A stretch of DNA of 64,000 nucleotides from Pontederia crassipes (GCA_030549335.1 CM060195.1:17601501-17665500); one strand, 5' to 3'. Shown: positions 11,920-24,439, counted from the stretch's first letter. Notes: generated by a model from the sequence alone, not told the origin. Translations and numbers: made by a program.

Positions 11920-13362
11920 TCAGCAATTTGATTTTCTGCTCATTTTTTTGTCTCTGATTTCCAAGTCAAATTCTTGCAATAAGAGAATCCATCTGATGAG
12001 TCTAGGTTTTGCAACTTTCTTAGAAATCAAATGTCGGATGGCTTGATGATCTGTGTACACAATAACTTTAGACCCCACTAGATAGGATCTAAATTTATTC
12101 ATTGCAAACACTATAGCTAAGAACTCCTTCTCTGTTGTGGCATAATTGATCTGTACTTCATCCAGAGTCCTGCTAGTGTAATAGATCACATATTGTTTTC
12201 TATCCTTCCTCTGTCCCAAGACTGCACCAATAGCTTGATCACTAGCATCGCACATAAGCTTGAATGGTAGTGACCAATCAGATGGCTAGATAATTGGAGC
12301 TGTTGTGAGTGCTTTTTCCAGTGTGTTGAAAGCTTTTAGGCAATCTTCATCAAATATAAAGTCAGCTTCTTTGGACAAGAGTTTTGTTAATGGTCTTGCA
12401 ATGAGGGAGAAATCTTTAATAAATCTTCGGTAAAATCCTAAATGTCCGAGGAAACTTCTAACTCCTTTGATGTTGGAGGGTGGAGGTAACTTCTCTATAA
12501 CTTATGTCTTAGCTTTGTCAACTTCAATGCCTCTATCTGAAATAATATGACCCAACACTACACCTTCTTGGACCATGAAGTGACATTTCTCCTAATTCAA
12601 TACTAAGTTAGACTCGGCACATCTCTGTAGCACCTTGTAGAGGTTATTTAGACAGCTTTCAAAAGAGTTTCATAAACTGAGAAATCATCCATGAAAACTT
12701 CTATGATTTCTTCAATAAAATTTTAAAAAATGGACATCATGCACCTTTGGAAACTTACAGGAGCATTGCATAGCCCGAATGACATTCTTTTGTATGTGAA
12801 GGTCCCATATGGACATGTAAAAGTAGTCTTTTCCTGGTCATCCGGGTGAAGGGGGTATAAAGGAATCCAAAGAATCCGTCTCGATAGCAGAAATAAGAGT
12901 GATTTGCTACTTCTCCAACATTTGGTCAATAAAAGGGAGAGGGAAATGATCCTTCCGAGTAGTCTTATTCAGCTTCCTGAAGTTAATGCACATTCTCCAT
13001 CCTGTAAAAGTATGTGTGGAGATAAGTTTGTTCGAGTTGGTCATTATCATGGTCATTCCACCTTTCTTTGGCACGACCTGCATGAGGCTTACCCATTGAC
13101 TATCTGAGATGGGGTAGATGATTCCTGCATCCAGAAGCTTAATCACCTCTTTCTTCACGACTTCTTTCATTGCTGGATTGAGCCTTCTCTGTCCTTCAAT
13201 AGATGGTTTGAAATATTTTTCCATAGGGATACGGTGCATGCAAATGGAGGAATTGATTCCTTTAAGATCATCTAGAGTGTACCCTATAACATGCTTGTAA
13301 GATTTTAGCTTGTTGAGCAGCATATGGAGCTGGCTTGATTCCAAATTTGCATTAACGATCAC
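11920..13362 (-). pseudogene. Athila reverse transcriptase and RNase H region
   Basis: Minus-strand frames show reverse transcriptase landmarks at 12723-13362: VVPKKGGMT, GWRMCINFRKLNKTTRKDHFPLPFIDQML, then CPYGTFTYKRMSFGLCNAP. RNase H landmarks lie at 11920-12255: [30 protein letters not shown] and VYTDHQAI. Order and wording match plant Athila pol. Several breaks; inactive. Confidence 0.92.
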
Positions 13363-13401
13363 CGGGTAAGTGAAGTCTTCTAGGAATTTATATTTAAGGT
13401 T

Positions 13402-14040
13402 TTAGGGTAGCTTCTTCAGTTCAAGTTTGAGTTGTTTCCTTAAGCTCGATTCTTCTCCGGGTTTGAGAGGTTGACTCTCTTGTATGTTGTCAAGGCCTTG
13501 CATTAATGTTAGCAGCAAGTGACTAGTTAAGAGTCGAGCTTCTTCTTCTATCCATAATGATGATTCTTGAGCTCCAAGGGAAATTTCTAAAGGGTTGGAT
13601 ATATGAATGACTGACGCAACTTTCTGAATTAGAGGATCAACATGCTCAAATTGAAAGTGGTAGTCTTCCATGTTCGGACAATTGATGACTTGGTTTACCA
13701 AAACTCCACGATATTGTCGCCTATTTGAAAAGTTTGACATCAATTACTTCTCCTGCAATGGGTAAAAAAGGTCTTCCCAGAAGGATAGAAGTTTAGTTAT
13801 CTTCATCCATGTCCAAGACTATAAAACCGGTTAGTATGCAGAAGTTTCCTACCTTGATCGATATGTCTTCTAGAATTCCTTGAGGAATTTCGATAGATCG
13901 ATCTGCTAATTATAGGGACATATTAGTGGATTTGATGTCGCCCATTTCAAACTTTCAGGATAATGAGTGAGAAACGACATTGATATAGGCTCCTAAATCA
14001 CACAGGGCTCTTTAAATTCTTGTATAGAAAAACTTCCAGG
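13402..14040 (-). pseudogene. Athila aspartic protease region
   Basis: The minus strand shows the Athila retropepsin pattern: an LCDLGA active-site-like motif near 14000, LADRSIEIPQGILED in the middle and LLGRPFLPIAG near 13760, followed by a linker frame at 13402-13743. It lies between gag and reverse transcriptase as expected. Broken. Confidence 0.8.
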
Positions 14041-14920
14041 ATCCTTGAGTTTCGGAGACAATCTATTTTGAATAATAGGCTTCAACTGTTAGTGCTACTG
14101 TTTCATTCTCTTGAATTCTCCTCTTCTTTGATAGAATGCCTTTATGGAATATGACATAAGCTGACATCTCTTGGATGGCTTCGACAAAAGGTACATTGAT
14201 ATATAGCTTCTTTAAGATTTCAACGAACTTGCCAAACTGTTGAACTTGTCCGCTTCTTTCGAGGGCTTTAGGAAATGACACTTGTGTAGAATAATTAGAG
14301 AGGCCTTATAAAGTTTTTCGGTCATTTATCTTCTTTCTGCTCTTTCGATTCGGTGTCTGATTGAGCTACTTCTTCTTGCCATGAAGCTTCTTCATCTTTT
14401 GGCTCTGAAACTTCTGCTCTTGTTCTCTTCATGTCTTTAGTTATTCTTCCACTCCTCAGTGTTACAGTTTGGACTTGCTCCTTCAGGTTCTGCTCTGGTT
14501 GTCCCGGTAGAATTCCTTGATGTCTTGAGGATGATGCAACTTATTGAGCTATTTGTGTCTCCAACATCTTGTTGTGGATCGAAAGACTTTCGATCTTCTC
14601 GAGCTTCTTTTGCATGAGAGTATCTTGTTTAAACTTGTACTTCTACATCATTGATTCAAGCTTGCTCGTAGAGGATTGTCCTTGATCAATAGGGGGGTTC
14701 TGAGATTGGGTCTGTTCTGCTAGGCAGGAGCTTGAGCTTGTTGATAGTTCTCTATAGGAGAATTTTGGATTGTTTTTCCACCTTGGGTTATATGTGTTAG
14801 AGTAAGGGTCATTATTGGAGGGGTATGAGCCTATTGCATTGGCTTGGCTGATGACTTTGCTGTTTTAATAATTCACAATGCACAGAGATATGGTCAGGTG
14901 AACCACATATTTCACAGCTT
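14041..14920 (-). pseudogene. Athila gag, C-terminal part with zinc knuckle
   Basis: Frame 14063-14281 matches the Athila gag-protease linker (FVEILKKLYINVPF, ILSKKRRIQENETVAL). Near 14878-14918 the minus strand encodes a CX2CX4HX4C zinc knuckle (CEICGSPDHISVHC). Upstream gag is cut off at about 14920/14921 by the second Athila-like element and resumes near 22886. Broken. Confidence 0.8.
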
Positions 14921-15282
14921 TTCACGGCCCGTGAAGACCTGGTCACGGCCGTGACTCGGGGCTACTTTCAAGGGCCTGTAATGAGTTTGATGGCCCTTTC
15001 ACGGCTCGTTAAAATCCTTTCACGGCCTGTTAATATTTCATTTCAGCTTCACTTTTTTCCACTTTCTAGCTCCATTTTAACTCCGATTTGAGCGTGATTT
15101 TCTCCGTTGGCTTCATAATTCAGTTTTCTTGCTTTCTAGATAATAAAATACCATATTTGTGTAAATTTTTATTTTTTTAAAATTAATGTAAATAATTCCA
15201 TAAAATGATGCACGCTATTAGAAAATAATTCGAAATGAGATTAAATGCATGGCTAAATATATGTTATATTTTGCAAGCATCA
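14921..15282 (-). repeat. Truncated 3' LTR of the second Athila-like element
   Basis: Matches 22521-22885. Only the first ~360 bp (in element orientation) remain; the join to outer gag is abrupt. It carries several copies of the palindrome TTCACGGCCCGTGAA and variants. Confidence 0.82.
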
Positions 15283-16325
15283 AACTCCCCCAAACTTAGA
15301 TATTTTCTTGTCCTCAAGCAATGTACTAAGAAAAGCTCCAACCAAAGGTCAATCATCGCTTCCACCTTGTTAGTCAACTATTTTTCTTAGCACTAGATTT
15401 TATACATCAATCGACAAAATATCTTTCCATCATTCCAATGACCCAGCCTTATAGAATTTCTGAATATTAGACATATTTAAACTCATCCAAGTTCATATCA
15501 TGCAAGAAAACATATAGTCCATCAAATAAGAGTCTCAATGTTGAAAACATAAGTGCATACTGAGCTTATGTATTTTCACTTTAAAACATTTTCACTTTAA
15601 AACTTCTGATACTTTCATTCATACTTTTTTTTCTTTTGTTGATTTGGTACTTATGTGCTTCTCCATATTGCACAAGGTAGTCTATGTAATAGGCTTTCGA
15701 TCGACGGATTCTAGAGCACTTGCCCTTAGGTCGTCAGGCAAGAATCCCCTATGGATCTAATCACCCGGGCACGCCAAGGTTTCGGATAACATTTTTTCTT
15801 TATTTTATTTTGTTAGGGTTCAACTAACCCTCTTATCTGATTTCATACTTTATTTTCTTTCTTTTTAGTATAAGCTCAATAAACACTTAAATGTTCAACA
15901 AAGAGGCAATTATTATCTAGACTAAAGAAAAATAAAACAAAAGAGCATGAACATGAATTTGTCGTCCAAATATTCATAGCTCTACTTAGCAACATTCACT
16001 TTCCAAATATCCAATACTAAGGTGATAAAAGATAAAATAATAGTGCTTTGAATTTCGTTAATTAGCAGGATGTCCTTGAATAATGCTTGAAAATAAGAAA
16101 ATATTAAGACATGAGAAAGAATGATATGAATTTTTTTCTATAGATTTTCTAGCTGATGCAAATCAAATATGCTTGCAAATAACATGATAAGAACGTATGC
16201 ATGTATTTCAATATAAAATGATAGGCATGATGCATGAAAGCGCAAACTCCCCCAAGCTTGAACTCAACACTGTCCTCAATGTTGAAAATCAAATAAGGAG
16301 AAGGGAGTATAAAAATAAAATAAAA
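15283..16325 (-). other. 3' untranslated part of the second Athila-like element
   Basis: AT-rich, non-coding, sharing blocks with 2006-2627 and 3296-3560 of the outer Athila. A second purine tract (cttgggggagtt, minus strand) occurs near 16250. No gene. Confidence 0.65.
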
Positions 16326-17300
16326 TTATAAAGGGAGGAATTGAAAAGAGACAACCTGATGTATCCCAATGTGATGGATGTCGAAGCCATAGAGAGAAGC
16401 TTGTATATGTATCGAATGTCTGAAGTTGCCGAGTTTGAATAGTGCATGTGTTGCTGAAAGGTGTGTGACGGGCCTAGATTGCAAGGGGTGCTTTCGGATC
16501 TGGTAAAGATGATTTGATATGCCTGGTCTTCTGATTGCTCGTGTTTTGGGCCGTGAATTAGACATAACGGGTGATAGATAATGAAACACCAATCCTTCAG
16601 CTCCGGCCAATTTCAAAAATGATATAATAGTGTAACGACTGTCGGTGCTTAAGTAACGAACCATGAGTAATAGGTAACGGCCATGTAATTTCTTTGGTCC
16701 TATCTTGAAGGTTAGTCACAGGCCACTGCAAGTTGTTAACGGTCATCATCTTCTTCCCTGCTCGGGACACATAATGGAGATGAAGTGACACACTAATCTG
16801 GGAGACGCTGCTCGAGACCGCCATGGCAAAGTGGACGCCACTTGCTGATGGTGGAGGAACATTCGCCCGAAGATGGAGATCGATGTGCAGTTGACATCGA
16901 GTTTTAGAAAAGAAAAAACTTTGGTCATCAGGATGTTTGCTTGGAGCCGCCTAAGTTCTTGCCGAAATTAATGGTGAAGTCGAGGGGTCTGAGGCCCCAT
17001 CGCTGCTCATTGTCGCATGGGGTCCTTGGCGCTAGTCGGAGGTCGCTCCGCTCGGTGCCAAAGGTCGGGGATGATGCCTCTGTGAAGGAACTGTCGATGG
17101 CGAGGAAGGAGATCAGAGCGATTGAAGTACAACCATTGGCGTCGAATCAGAGATCGTGGTCACGCAGTGGTCATCGATTCCTCAGTCATCGGTGGACATC
17201 ACATAGGTCGGTCTGGTGGTGGTCGGAGAAGACGATCATAGCACCGGTGCTACTTGGATGATGGGGCATGAAGGAGCGGCGTCAAAGACCTGCATACAAA
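16326..17300. other. Unrecognised GC-richer segment inside the nested element
   Basis: Base composition rises sharply at about 16930-17270 compared with the AT-rich surroundings. Open frames exist on both strands (plus 16941-17261, minus 16326-16928), but I recognise no protein. It could be captured host sequence, as seen in many non-autonomous plant retroelements, or original element sequence. Confidence 0.35.
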
Positions 17301-17790
17301 AGAAGAAGACAAAGGGGCCGTGAACAAGATCTCCCGGGGCGTGAGTGATGGACGTGAGTGGTATATTGTTCCTCATGGCCCGTGAAAAAGTAATGATGCC
17401 CCGTGAAAATATTGTTTAATGACTCGTAAAAATGTGTAAGGTCGTGAATCGGGTAAAACGTAGACCGACAGGACAACGAAAGTCAATAACGACCCTTGAG
17501 ATACATTTAACGGCTCGTGATACTTAGGTGCATAGAATGTTGAACTCACTATGAGATACATGACATTATGCTAACGACCGTGAAAATGTGTAACGACTCG
17601 TAAAAATTAAATTAGTAGGGTCGTGAGTCGGGCAAAACGCACGGCGCGAAGATGAGTTAATTGACTTATGGGCCATGATTCATTGCTAACGGCTCGTGAG
17701 ACCGTATAACGACGTGTAATATTCAACATAATACCTCGTGAAAATTGAATAACGACCCGTGAAGAAAGAAAATTTTAAATTTAAGAAAAT
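17301..17790. repeat. Cluster of CACGGCCCGTG-like short repeats
   Basis: At least ten degenerate copies of a short motif related to ACGGCCCGTGAAAA, including ggcccgtgaaaa, ccccgtgaaaa, taacggctcgtga, aacgaccgtgaaaa and acgacccgtgaag, are scattered over 450 bp. The same motif recurs in both LTRs of this element. Confidence 0.75.
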
Positions 17791-18124
17791 TCAACTTGTG
17801 ACATGCAGAGACCTATAAAAATAATAATAATAAAATAAAAAAATGATAGAACGAAACTAAATAGAGTAAGCAACTAAGATAATCAAACTAACTAATATAA
17901 CATGAACTAAATTAATCTAAACTAAATTACGCGAAAGATCTAAATTATAAGTTTAAGGATTGAAAATGAATAGTTCTAAGTTTAAAGTCGCTAGCTCGAC
18001 TTTAATATGGCATATGCTGAGACTAAAATAAGATAAACTATCACTCAAATAAATAATTAAGGAATTAAGGAACAATCTCACCATGATTATTTGATGTGAT
18101 CATGAACGTTCGATGTGGTGAGGC

Positions 18125-19239
18125 TCAGCACGTGTAGTGGTGGATGATGCCCAATGTCTCCACCCTTGTGTCATCGTCTCGTGGTGGAGGTTCTTCAAGT
18201 ATGGGAACATTCTTATATTGAATTTGGGAGTTGTGTTCCTTATTATCGTGGATAGTAGAATGATTCTTGATTCTCCACTGGATTGAAGTAATTGGTGTTT
18301 TTGATATCGATGATTTGCTTATTTGTTTACCCTTGATTTCCCATTGTTTTGTAGTAGTCGGAGAGGTCTCTATTGATATTAGTGATGTTCTTTCTCCCCT
18401 TGGTGATATCTGAATTTGAATTGTTGTGGCCGTCAATGTTGATGATAGTGAAATCGGTGTTGGAGACGAAGTTTCTGTAATAAGGACCTCTGAAGGCCAA
18501 CTCCTCCTTCGTACTTATCCATCTTCAATGAAGTATTCACTTGTGTCCTTTACACTCCATTGCGTAGTTGCTGTCCTTGCTGAAGATTTTGTTCTTGGAT
18601 GTCCTCTTCTGTGATATGAATGCTGATGGTGGCATGGGCACATGATGATGGTTGAGCTCAGGTCGATTTGGTTTGGAGATTCAGCACTTAGAGAAGTCAA
18701 TTGCAACTTGACTTTCTAATTCATGCAACTTTGCTTCTAGCACATCGAACTTGAGCTCTGTGTTGAATAATCAAATCGAATCATCCACTTCCATATGTTT
18801 ATGAATTTGAGTCCAATTAGGCTGCCAAGTTTTGAATATGTTGGTCTTGTACTTGCAGTTTTCTTTCAATTGCTGTAATAAGTTGATCCATCATTCCTTT
18901 GAGATCAATTTTCGGCTCTGCTGAAGGCTTTGAACTGAGAAGTGATGTAACATCCTCTTGCGTTTCCTTACTTCGATGTCGCAAATTTAAAAGTTGACTC
19001 TATAGATTTTCAATTTGATATGATTGCTTAGAGAGCAGGGTATTCAACTTGCTTGTGATGATGTCTTCCGTGTCTAAAGAGAAGTCTTCGTATGAAGATT
19101 GTTGAGGCATCTTTCTGTTGTTGTTACTTGATGAAGCTTCAGTGTGATCTTTATCATGTTGGACAGCAAATTGGTTTTCCTTAACGTGCTGATTGATAGT
19201 CGTTTTCTTCTTTGCCATCGAGGATGTGATGATATGCAC
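18125..19239 (-). pseudogene. Possible residual coding region of the second Athila-like element
   Basis: Minus-strand frames at 19000-19239 (starting near the MAKKKTTINQ motif) and 18125-18436 lie just downstream of the primer site where gag would be expected. The first is hydrophilic with potential helical stretches; the second is rich in Ser, Thr and Ile. Neither matches a known gag. Unrecognised, and possibly a non-canonical gag of a non-autonomous family. Confidence 0.35.
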
Positions 19240-19391
19240 ATGATAATCAAATTATGCACAAAAGATGTAAACCTAAAAACTTTATGCAACTAAAAGAACA
19301 AGTGAAAGCAAAAGAGAAATAAAGTCTCAAAGTAGCATAAAATAAGTGTAGCAAGTAAAGAATAATTCCCCGACAACGGCACCAAAAAACT

Positions 19392-22300
19392 TGATGCGAG
19401 AATTGATAACAATTATATGCTAGCAAGTGCACTAGTTGCACAAGTAATAAAGTGTAATGAGTAGAGTGTCGAACCCATGAGGAATTAACTTAACTAAATT
19501 AATTTTAGAGGCTAATAAGAGACGACATAAAATTTGGGTAAAAGGTATGCAGAAAATAAAATAACAGAAAAGTAAAGACTCAAATTAAATTAATCTAATC
19601 TAATCTACTTATGCATAGGGCTTAGGATGATAAAAGAAATTGTGGACAAACTGAATTGACAATATTACAAGTTAGTTTCTTACGACGGATTAGAGTCTAC
19701 TCAACTTGTTGATTTCCGTCTAGGATCAATCAACCTATCTTAATTCAAATTAGATTAAGACTATTCCGTCATGGATCATAATCTAATCAAACCTGAAATT
19801 AAGATGTATTAAAATGTAGTCTCTAAACTATTATCACCCATAATTTGGTAATGATTAATAGAGCATACAACTAATATTCCTTCAAGGATCTTACGAGTTG
19901 TGATACGCAATACTTGGACTTAAAGGTCAAGAATCAATTCCATAGAAATCATGCAATCAAAAGTAACTACTCCTATAAGGATAATAGCTAACTAAAGAAG
20001 ACAATTAATCTCTGGAAAAGCATTAATAATAGCATGTGTATTCGAAAAAAAACTAAACTTTAATCAATTATAAAATATGGTTTAATAGTTTGCATTTTCG
20101 ATTAAAACTATTACCCAAGTGTTTGAAACAGAAAATAAAACTAAAGGATCCAAATTACTAAAGATAGAAAAATGTATCAAGTAAGTATGAGACATCCCAA
20201 CATAAAATAGAACAGAGAGTACTCTCAGGAATGCCGATGAACTGCTGCCCGGTCCTCTTCTAAAATCAATCGTGTAGAAATCTTCTCGCCGAACCTTTGA
20301 TGCACGCAAAAGATAACATATTTTAGATTTTTATTTTAGTTAATTTTTCTGTAATGCATCATTTTAGGTCACTTTTAATGATAATTCCGGATTTATGGAA
20401 TCTGACTATTGTTTTTTTGAATATTTTAATTTTGAATAAATCTACTTAATTTTTATAATTATTTTGCAGGACAAGTCGAACAAGTCAAGATGATGGATCT
20501 ATGCGAGAATTATTCTTTTGCAGCTGATAAGTCTTCATCATCATTCAACAAATGCTATTGACTTCAAATCGTTAAAGAGAGATGATTGGGCGCAAGAGAT
20601 ATCATCAATTAAAGTCCTATCCGTCATTAGGCGATAAAGTGATATCATCTATCAAGTTTGTCGACCACAAAATCCAAAAGTTTTATCCTTAACAAATTAC
20701 TGGCCAAGATCGTTGGGCGCAAAAGCTTATCATTAACCAAGATCATTGGTGATTATCGGCCTTGAACTCCATCTTGGGGGCAAAACATCATCATCAATGA
20801 AGACTATCGATCGTAAAATCCAACCGTAATAGAGATGAACATGTATAATTGGGCGATAAAGTGATAGAGAACTTTTATCCTCAACCAACAATTAAGCTTT
20901 GCGGTCGAGAACTCCAATCATTGGGCGCAAAAGACAAGATTAACAAAGTTTGGTGGCCGAGAATCATCAAGAAAAATTTATCATCGGGTGCAAAACGGAT
21001 AACTTTTTATCATTAACCAAGCCGAATTTAAAGTTTGCCGTACGATATTCACGACCGTGATCAACTTGAAGTCCGTTTGCACCTATAAATAAAGGAGTAA
21101 ACCATCATCCCAATTCGTGCTTTGAAGTGTGGTTTTCTTCTACAGTGAGTCGTGAGCTCTGCATGCTACGACCAAGAGGAGACAGGTGCGACGGTTGAAG
21201 GTTGATCGTGACTCTGATCAAGTCCGAGAGGCTGTCGATTGTCTACCCAGATTTGAGATCTCTGCTTTTGTCTTGGGTGTAATTATTCCAATTTTTATCA
21301 TTTGTATTTTATTATCTCTTCATATTTTCTAGGATGAACTCCATATTTTTAGATTTTATATTTTAGGAGATTATTAATTGAAGGGAAATATTTGGACCCT
21401 ATTTTATTTGTTTTAATTTTTTCTGATCAATTATTAATTATGCTTAATGCTTTTATGTTAGTTGATAGGATTTTTGAATTAGGCTATACTAGTTTGTGGA
21501 GTGTTTAATTTTAGAATTCATGATGCTAATTTTAATTGATTTTATATGAAATTAATAATTGACATAAATTTTATAACTAGTGTGTGGAGAATCAAGTTTG
21601 TGTGATTTGTTAATCTATACTAGTTTGTGGAGTGAATTAATAGTCTAGGGAATCCAATTTAATGCATCTTAATTTTAATATGAACCAATAGGATGCCAGT
21701 TGTGGAGACTTCAATTCTTATTAATTTAAGATAGTTCTACGTGCTTAGGTTGAGGGATGCCAGTCGTGGAGACCGCAAGTTAATCATGTTATATTACTTT
21801 AAGGAGACTCTAATCTATCTTTAAAGATTGAATTTATCTTTTATGGTTCAAATATTTATCCTGATCTATTTTCATCCTAAGGCCTAACTTCAACACCATT
21901 ATCTTATCTTATTATTATCTTATTTTCATTATTTTATTTTATAATTACAAAACCTATTTTCAAAAATCCATTTTTTGCTCTCTTATTAATTTATACGTTC
22001 ATATATTAAATTAATAATATTCATCGTCGGTTCGACACTCTTTACTCCTTTTTACTATATTACTTGAGAGACTAATGCACTTGCTAGTGATTTTATTTTG
22101 CTACATCATTTTACGCATCAGCCTTCTGAATTCTCTCATGTTCTTGGCTTCAAAGCTCTAGTTACAGGCCCTAGCATCATCTCTTCTGGCTGTAGAAGGC
22201 CTCTATTTATAGGAATTTGAGTTTTCATGTGATCGAAGAAGAAATAGAAACTTTTTCTATGTGAAATAAGGAAAATTCGAATATGAATTAGTTCTGAAAT

Positions 22301-22885
22301 TTTGGCCTTAACAAACTCCAAAATTTGGGTCATAACATGTTTTAAATCATCCTTGTGCACTTCAAATTCTTCCAAAAATCCATCCAAATTTTGAATCTGG
22401 GTTTGTCACGGCCTGTTACCTAGTTTTAACAGCTTAAATAGAGTCTGAATCACATTAGGAATGAGTTTTCACAGCCTGTGAGATGGTTTTCACGGCCCTT
22501 GCAATGTTAAAAAGGTGGATTTCACGGCCCGTGAAGACCTGATCATGGCCGTGACTCAGGGCAATTTTTAATTGCCTGTAATGAGTTTGATGGCCCTTTC
22601 ACGACCCGTTAAAATCCTTTCACGGCCCGTTAATATTCCAATTCAGCATTGCTTCACTATTTTCCACTTTCTGGCTTCATTTTAACTCCGATTTGAGCAT
22701 GATTTTCTCTGTTGGCTTCATAATTTTATTTTCTTGCTTCCTAGAAATAAAATACCACATTTGGGTAGATTTTATTTTTGTAAAATTAATGTAAATAAGC
22801 CCATAAAATGATACATGCTATTAGAAAATAATTTGAAATGAGATTAAATGCATGACTAAATATATGTTATATTTTGCATGCATCA
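19392..22885 (-). repeat. 5' LTR of the second Athila-like element, interrupted
   Basis: The LTR proper is 19392-20297 plus 22121-22885 (about 1.67 kb) with TGATGC...GCATCA ends. It is split by the solo LTR at 20298-22120. Confidence 0.8.
20298..22120 (+). repeat. Solo LTR (~1.8 kb) inside the 5' LTR of the second Athila-like element
   Basis: Starts TGATGCACGC and ends ACGCATCA, flanked by ACCTT (20293-20297) and GCCTT (22121-22125), a 5-bp target duplication with one mismatch. A TATA-like cctataaataaagg near 21080-21095 and a 3' end (ttcgacactc...gcacttgctag) resembling the ends of related Tat/Athila LTRs give plus orientation. There is no internal region, so it is a solo LTR. Its upstream third holds about seven copies of a TTGGGCGCAAAAG-like motif. 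Confidence 0.8.
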
Positions 22886-23122
22886 GCTGGCTTCAAAATA
22901 GGCGACTCCAATCCATCTGTAGTGGGAGTATAAAGTTCTAAGGAAGGGACCAGAGGTTACTGTTAGTTCTTGTTGTTGAGCCATCATTTCTCCTTCCGAA
23001 TCAGAATTTAATTCGACTTCTACTGATTGAGCGTGACTTATTTCTTCAATTAAAGGTGTTCTATTCCTATACGTCTTGCACTCTCCTTCTGAATGTTCAA
23101 TCAATCTCAGGGTCTTATTCAA
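22886..23122 (-). pseudogene. Athila gag, N-terminal remnant
   Basis: A short minus-strand frame downstream of the outer 5' LTR and primer site, in the expected place for the gag start. It is acidic in the middle (SVEVELNSDSEGEM) and is interrupted by the second Athila-like element. The assignment rests mostly on position. Confidence 0.55.
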
Positions 23123-23249
23123 GTAGTTGCTTGTGGCTAGCCTTGGGCATATAGAATTCTTGAAATCGAAGGATTAAAAGATGAATGTAAAGAATAATAA
23201 TGCTAAAGAAAATAAACAACAAAAGATATAGATAGGAAACAGTTATCTA

Positions 23250-23280
23250 TGTCCCCGAAAATGGTTGCCAAAAACTTGTG
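23250..23280 (-). promoter_or_regulatory. Primer-binding-site region of the outer Athila
   Basis: The minus strand reads tttttggcaaccattttcgg followed by ggaca, next to the 5' LTR end. It is a drifted version of the tggcgccgttgccgggga primer site typical of Athila/Tat elements. Confidence 0.75.
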
Positions 23281-24384
23281 TGAACTTTAGAAGTTGTGAT
23301 CTCTCACACCGACTAAATATTGTTCGAATCGTAGTTAAAATACTCTAGAGTCCACACTATTGCAAGTATATAGGTCGAGTAAGAACCACAAGGGTCATAA
23401 CCCTACTAACTTAGATTAACTAAGATCCCATTATACCTCAAAAGGTGTCACAAATGCTAATAACAATAAGGAAACAAAAAGAAATCGTAGAAATAAGGAT
23501 CCTAATGAGATGAGAATTTCTATATGGTGAATTGGTTACTACTGTGAATTGATCCCTGAATGAGCAGAATGATCTCTTGATTCTTGCCTTAAAAACTATC
23601 TAACTCTTTTCACTCTTCCCTCAATCTCTCTCTGAATGATAGGAATTAGCTGCTAGTGAATAGATTAGGAACAATAATCAATTGATCTCTCAATTTGATT
23701 ACTAGGAAAAGTGATCTCTCGATCCTTTCGAACATTTAATTAAAATCCTAATAACGACATAAAGCCCAATCCAAGACAATCAGGACCATTGCAAACTCTC
23801 GCCTCACAATATAATAAGTTGGACCTTTCAGTCAATTAGAAATGGAAGAGCTCATTAAAAAGAATGTGATTGCAAATGGTTTCAAGTAAACACCATCCCT
23901 TCTCTCGAATAGGACAGAGTGTGAACAAATAGAAGATCTCTCGATCTATAAAAATTAAATATGACTAAATCATTCATAACACAGTTCAAAACAAATGGAA
24001 AGTTGTCAAATGGATACGACTATCGAAAAGGAATCAAACCACAGTAGCAATACAAATTACACCACAAGGAATAAAAGTTCTAACCAAATATCGGCATAAG
24101 CAAAATAAAAGTTCTTTTCATTCTTTCTTCCTCAAACTCTGATTTCCTTCTTCTTTTTCCTCCCACATTCTTCCTTCATTCCGTCTCCCCTCTTTCCCCA
24201 TTCCTCCAACTTGGGTTTTATCTCCTTTTTTTCTCCTATAAGAATTCCAAATTCAAAAATTAGTTAGTTCCCAGATACTAGTTCAAAAAGGTCAGAAAAT
24301 AACTCAGTTTTTATAAATTAAATAAAGTTTTAATGCAAAGGTGATAGATTTGATATTTATCATAAGTAAAATAATAGATGATCA
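23281..24384 (-). repeat. 5' LTR of the outer Athila
   Basis: About 1.1 kb, partner of 962-2005. It carries a few short insertions relative to the other LTR, for example near 23415-23430. Confidence 0.92.
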
Positions 24385-24439
24385 GTATGGCATCATCTTT
24401 TAGGTCTCCTGCCGGTATGCCTTCTACGCCTATGTCTAC

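Larger units (their letters stand above)
14921..22885 (-). mobile_element. Second Athila/Tat-like element, non-autonomous, nested in the outer gag
   Basis: Minus-strand element. The 5' LTR (19392-22885, itself interrupted) and a partial 3' LTR (14921-15282) match closely over about 365 bp. Beside the 5' LTR lies a textbook Athila/Tat primer site (tggtgccgttgtcgggg on the minus strand, about 19370-19386), and beside the 3' LTR a polypurine tract (aagtttgggggagtt). The internal ~4.1 kb has no recognisable gag or pol domain, only short minus-strand frames near 18125-19239. The 3' LTR has lost its distal end, so no target duplication can be read. Dead, at least one large deletion. Confidence 0.8.
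962..24384 (-). mobile_element. Athila-lineage Ty3/gypsy LTR retrotransposon, broken and multiply nested
   Basis: A fossil element read on the minus strand. The two LTRs (962-2005 and 23281-24384) share TG...CA ends. Next to the 5' LTR is a primer-site region of the Athila/Tat type (tggcaaccattttcgggga), and next to the 3' LTR is a polypurine tract (aagcttgggagagtt). In element order I recognise gag pieces, aspartic protease, reverse transcriptase, RNase H, integrase and a downstream Athila envelope-like region. It is clearly dead, with many breaks (order of ten or more) plus three large insertions. By eye the LTRs differ by about 5-6 percent plus small indels, so it is old but recognisable. 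No target duplication is visible. Confidence 0.9.

Noticed and set aside
17301-17790. CRISPR-like array
   Set aside because: Repeats are short, degenerate and irregularly spaced, and the DNA is plant nuclear.
14906-22895. cagct as target duplication of the second Athila-like element
   Set aside because: The right-hand match overlaps the LTR terminus and the left LTR is truncated, so the match is probably chance.
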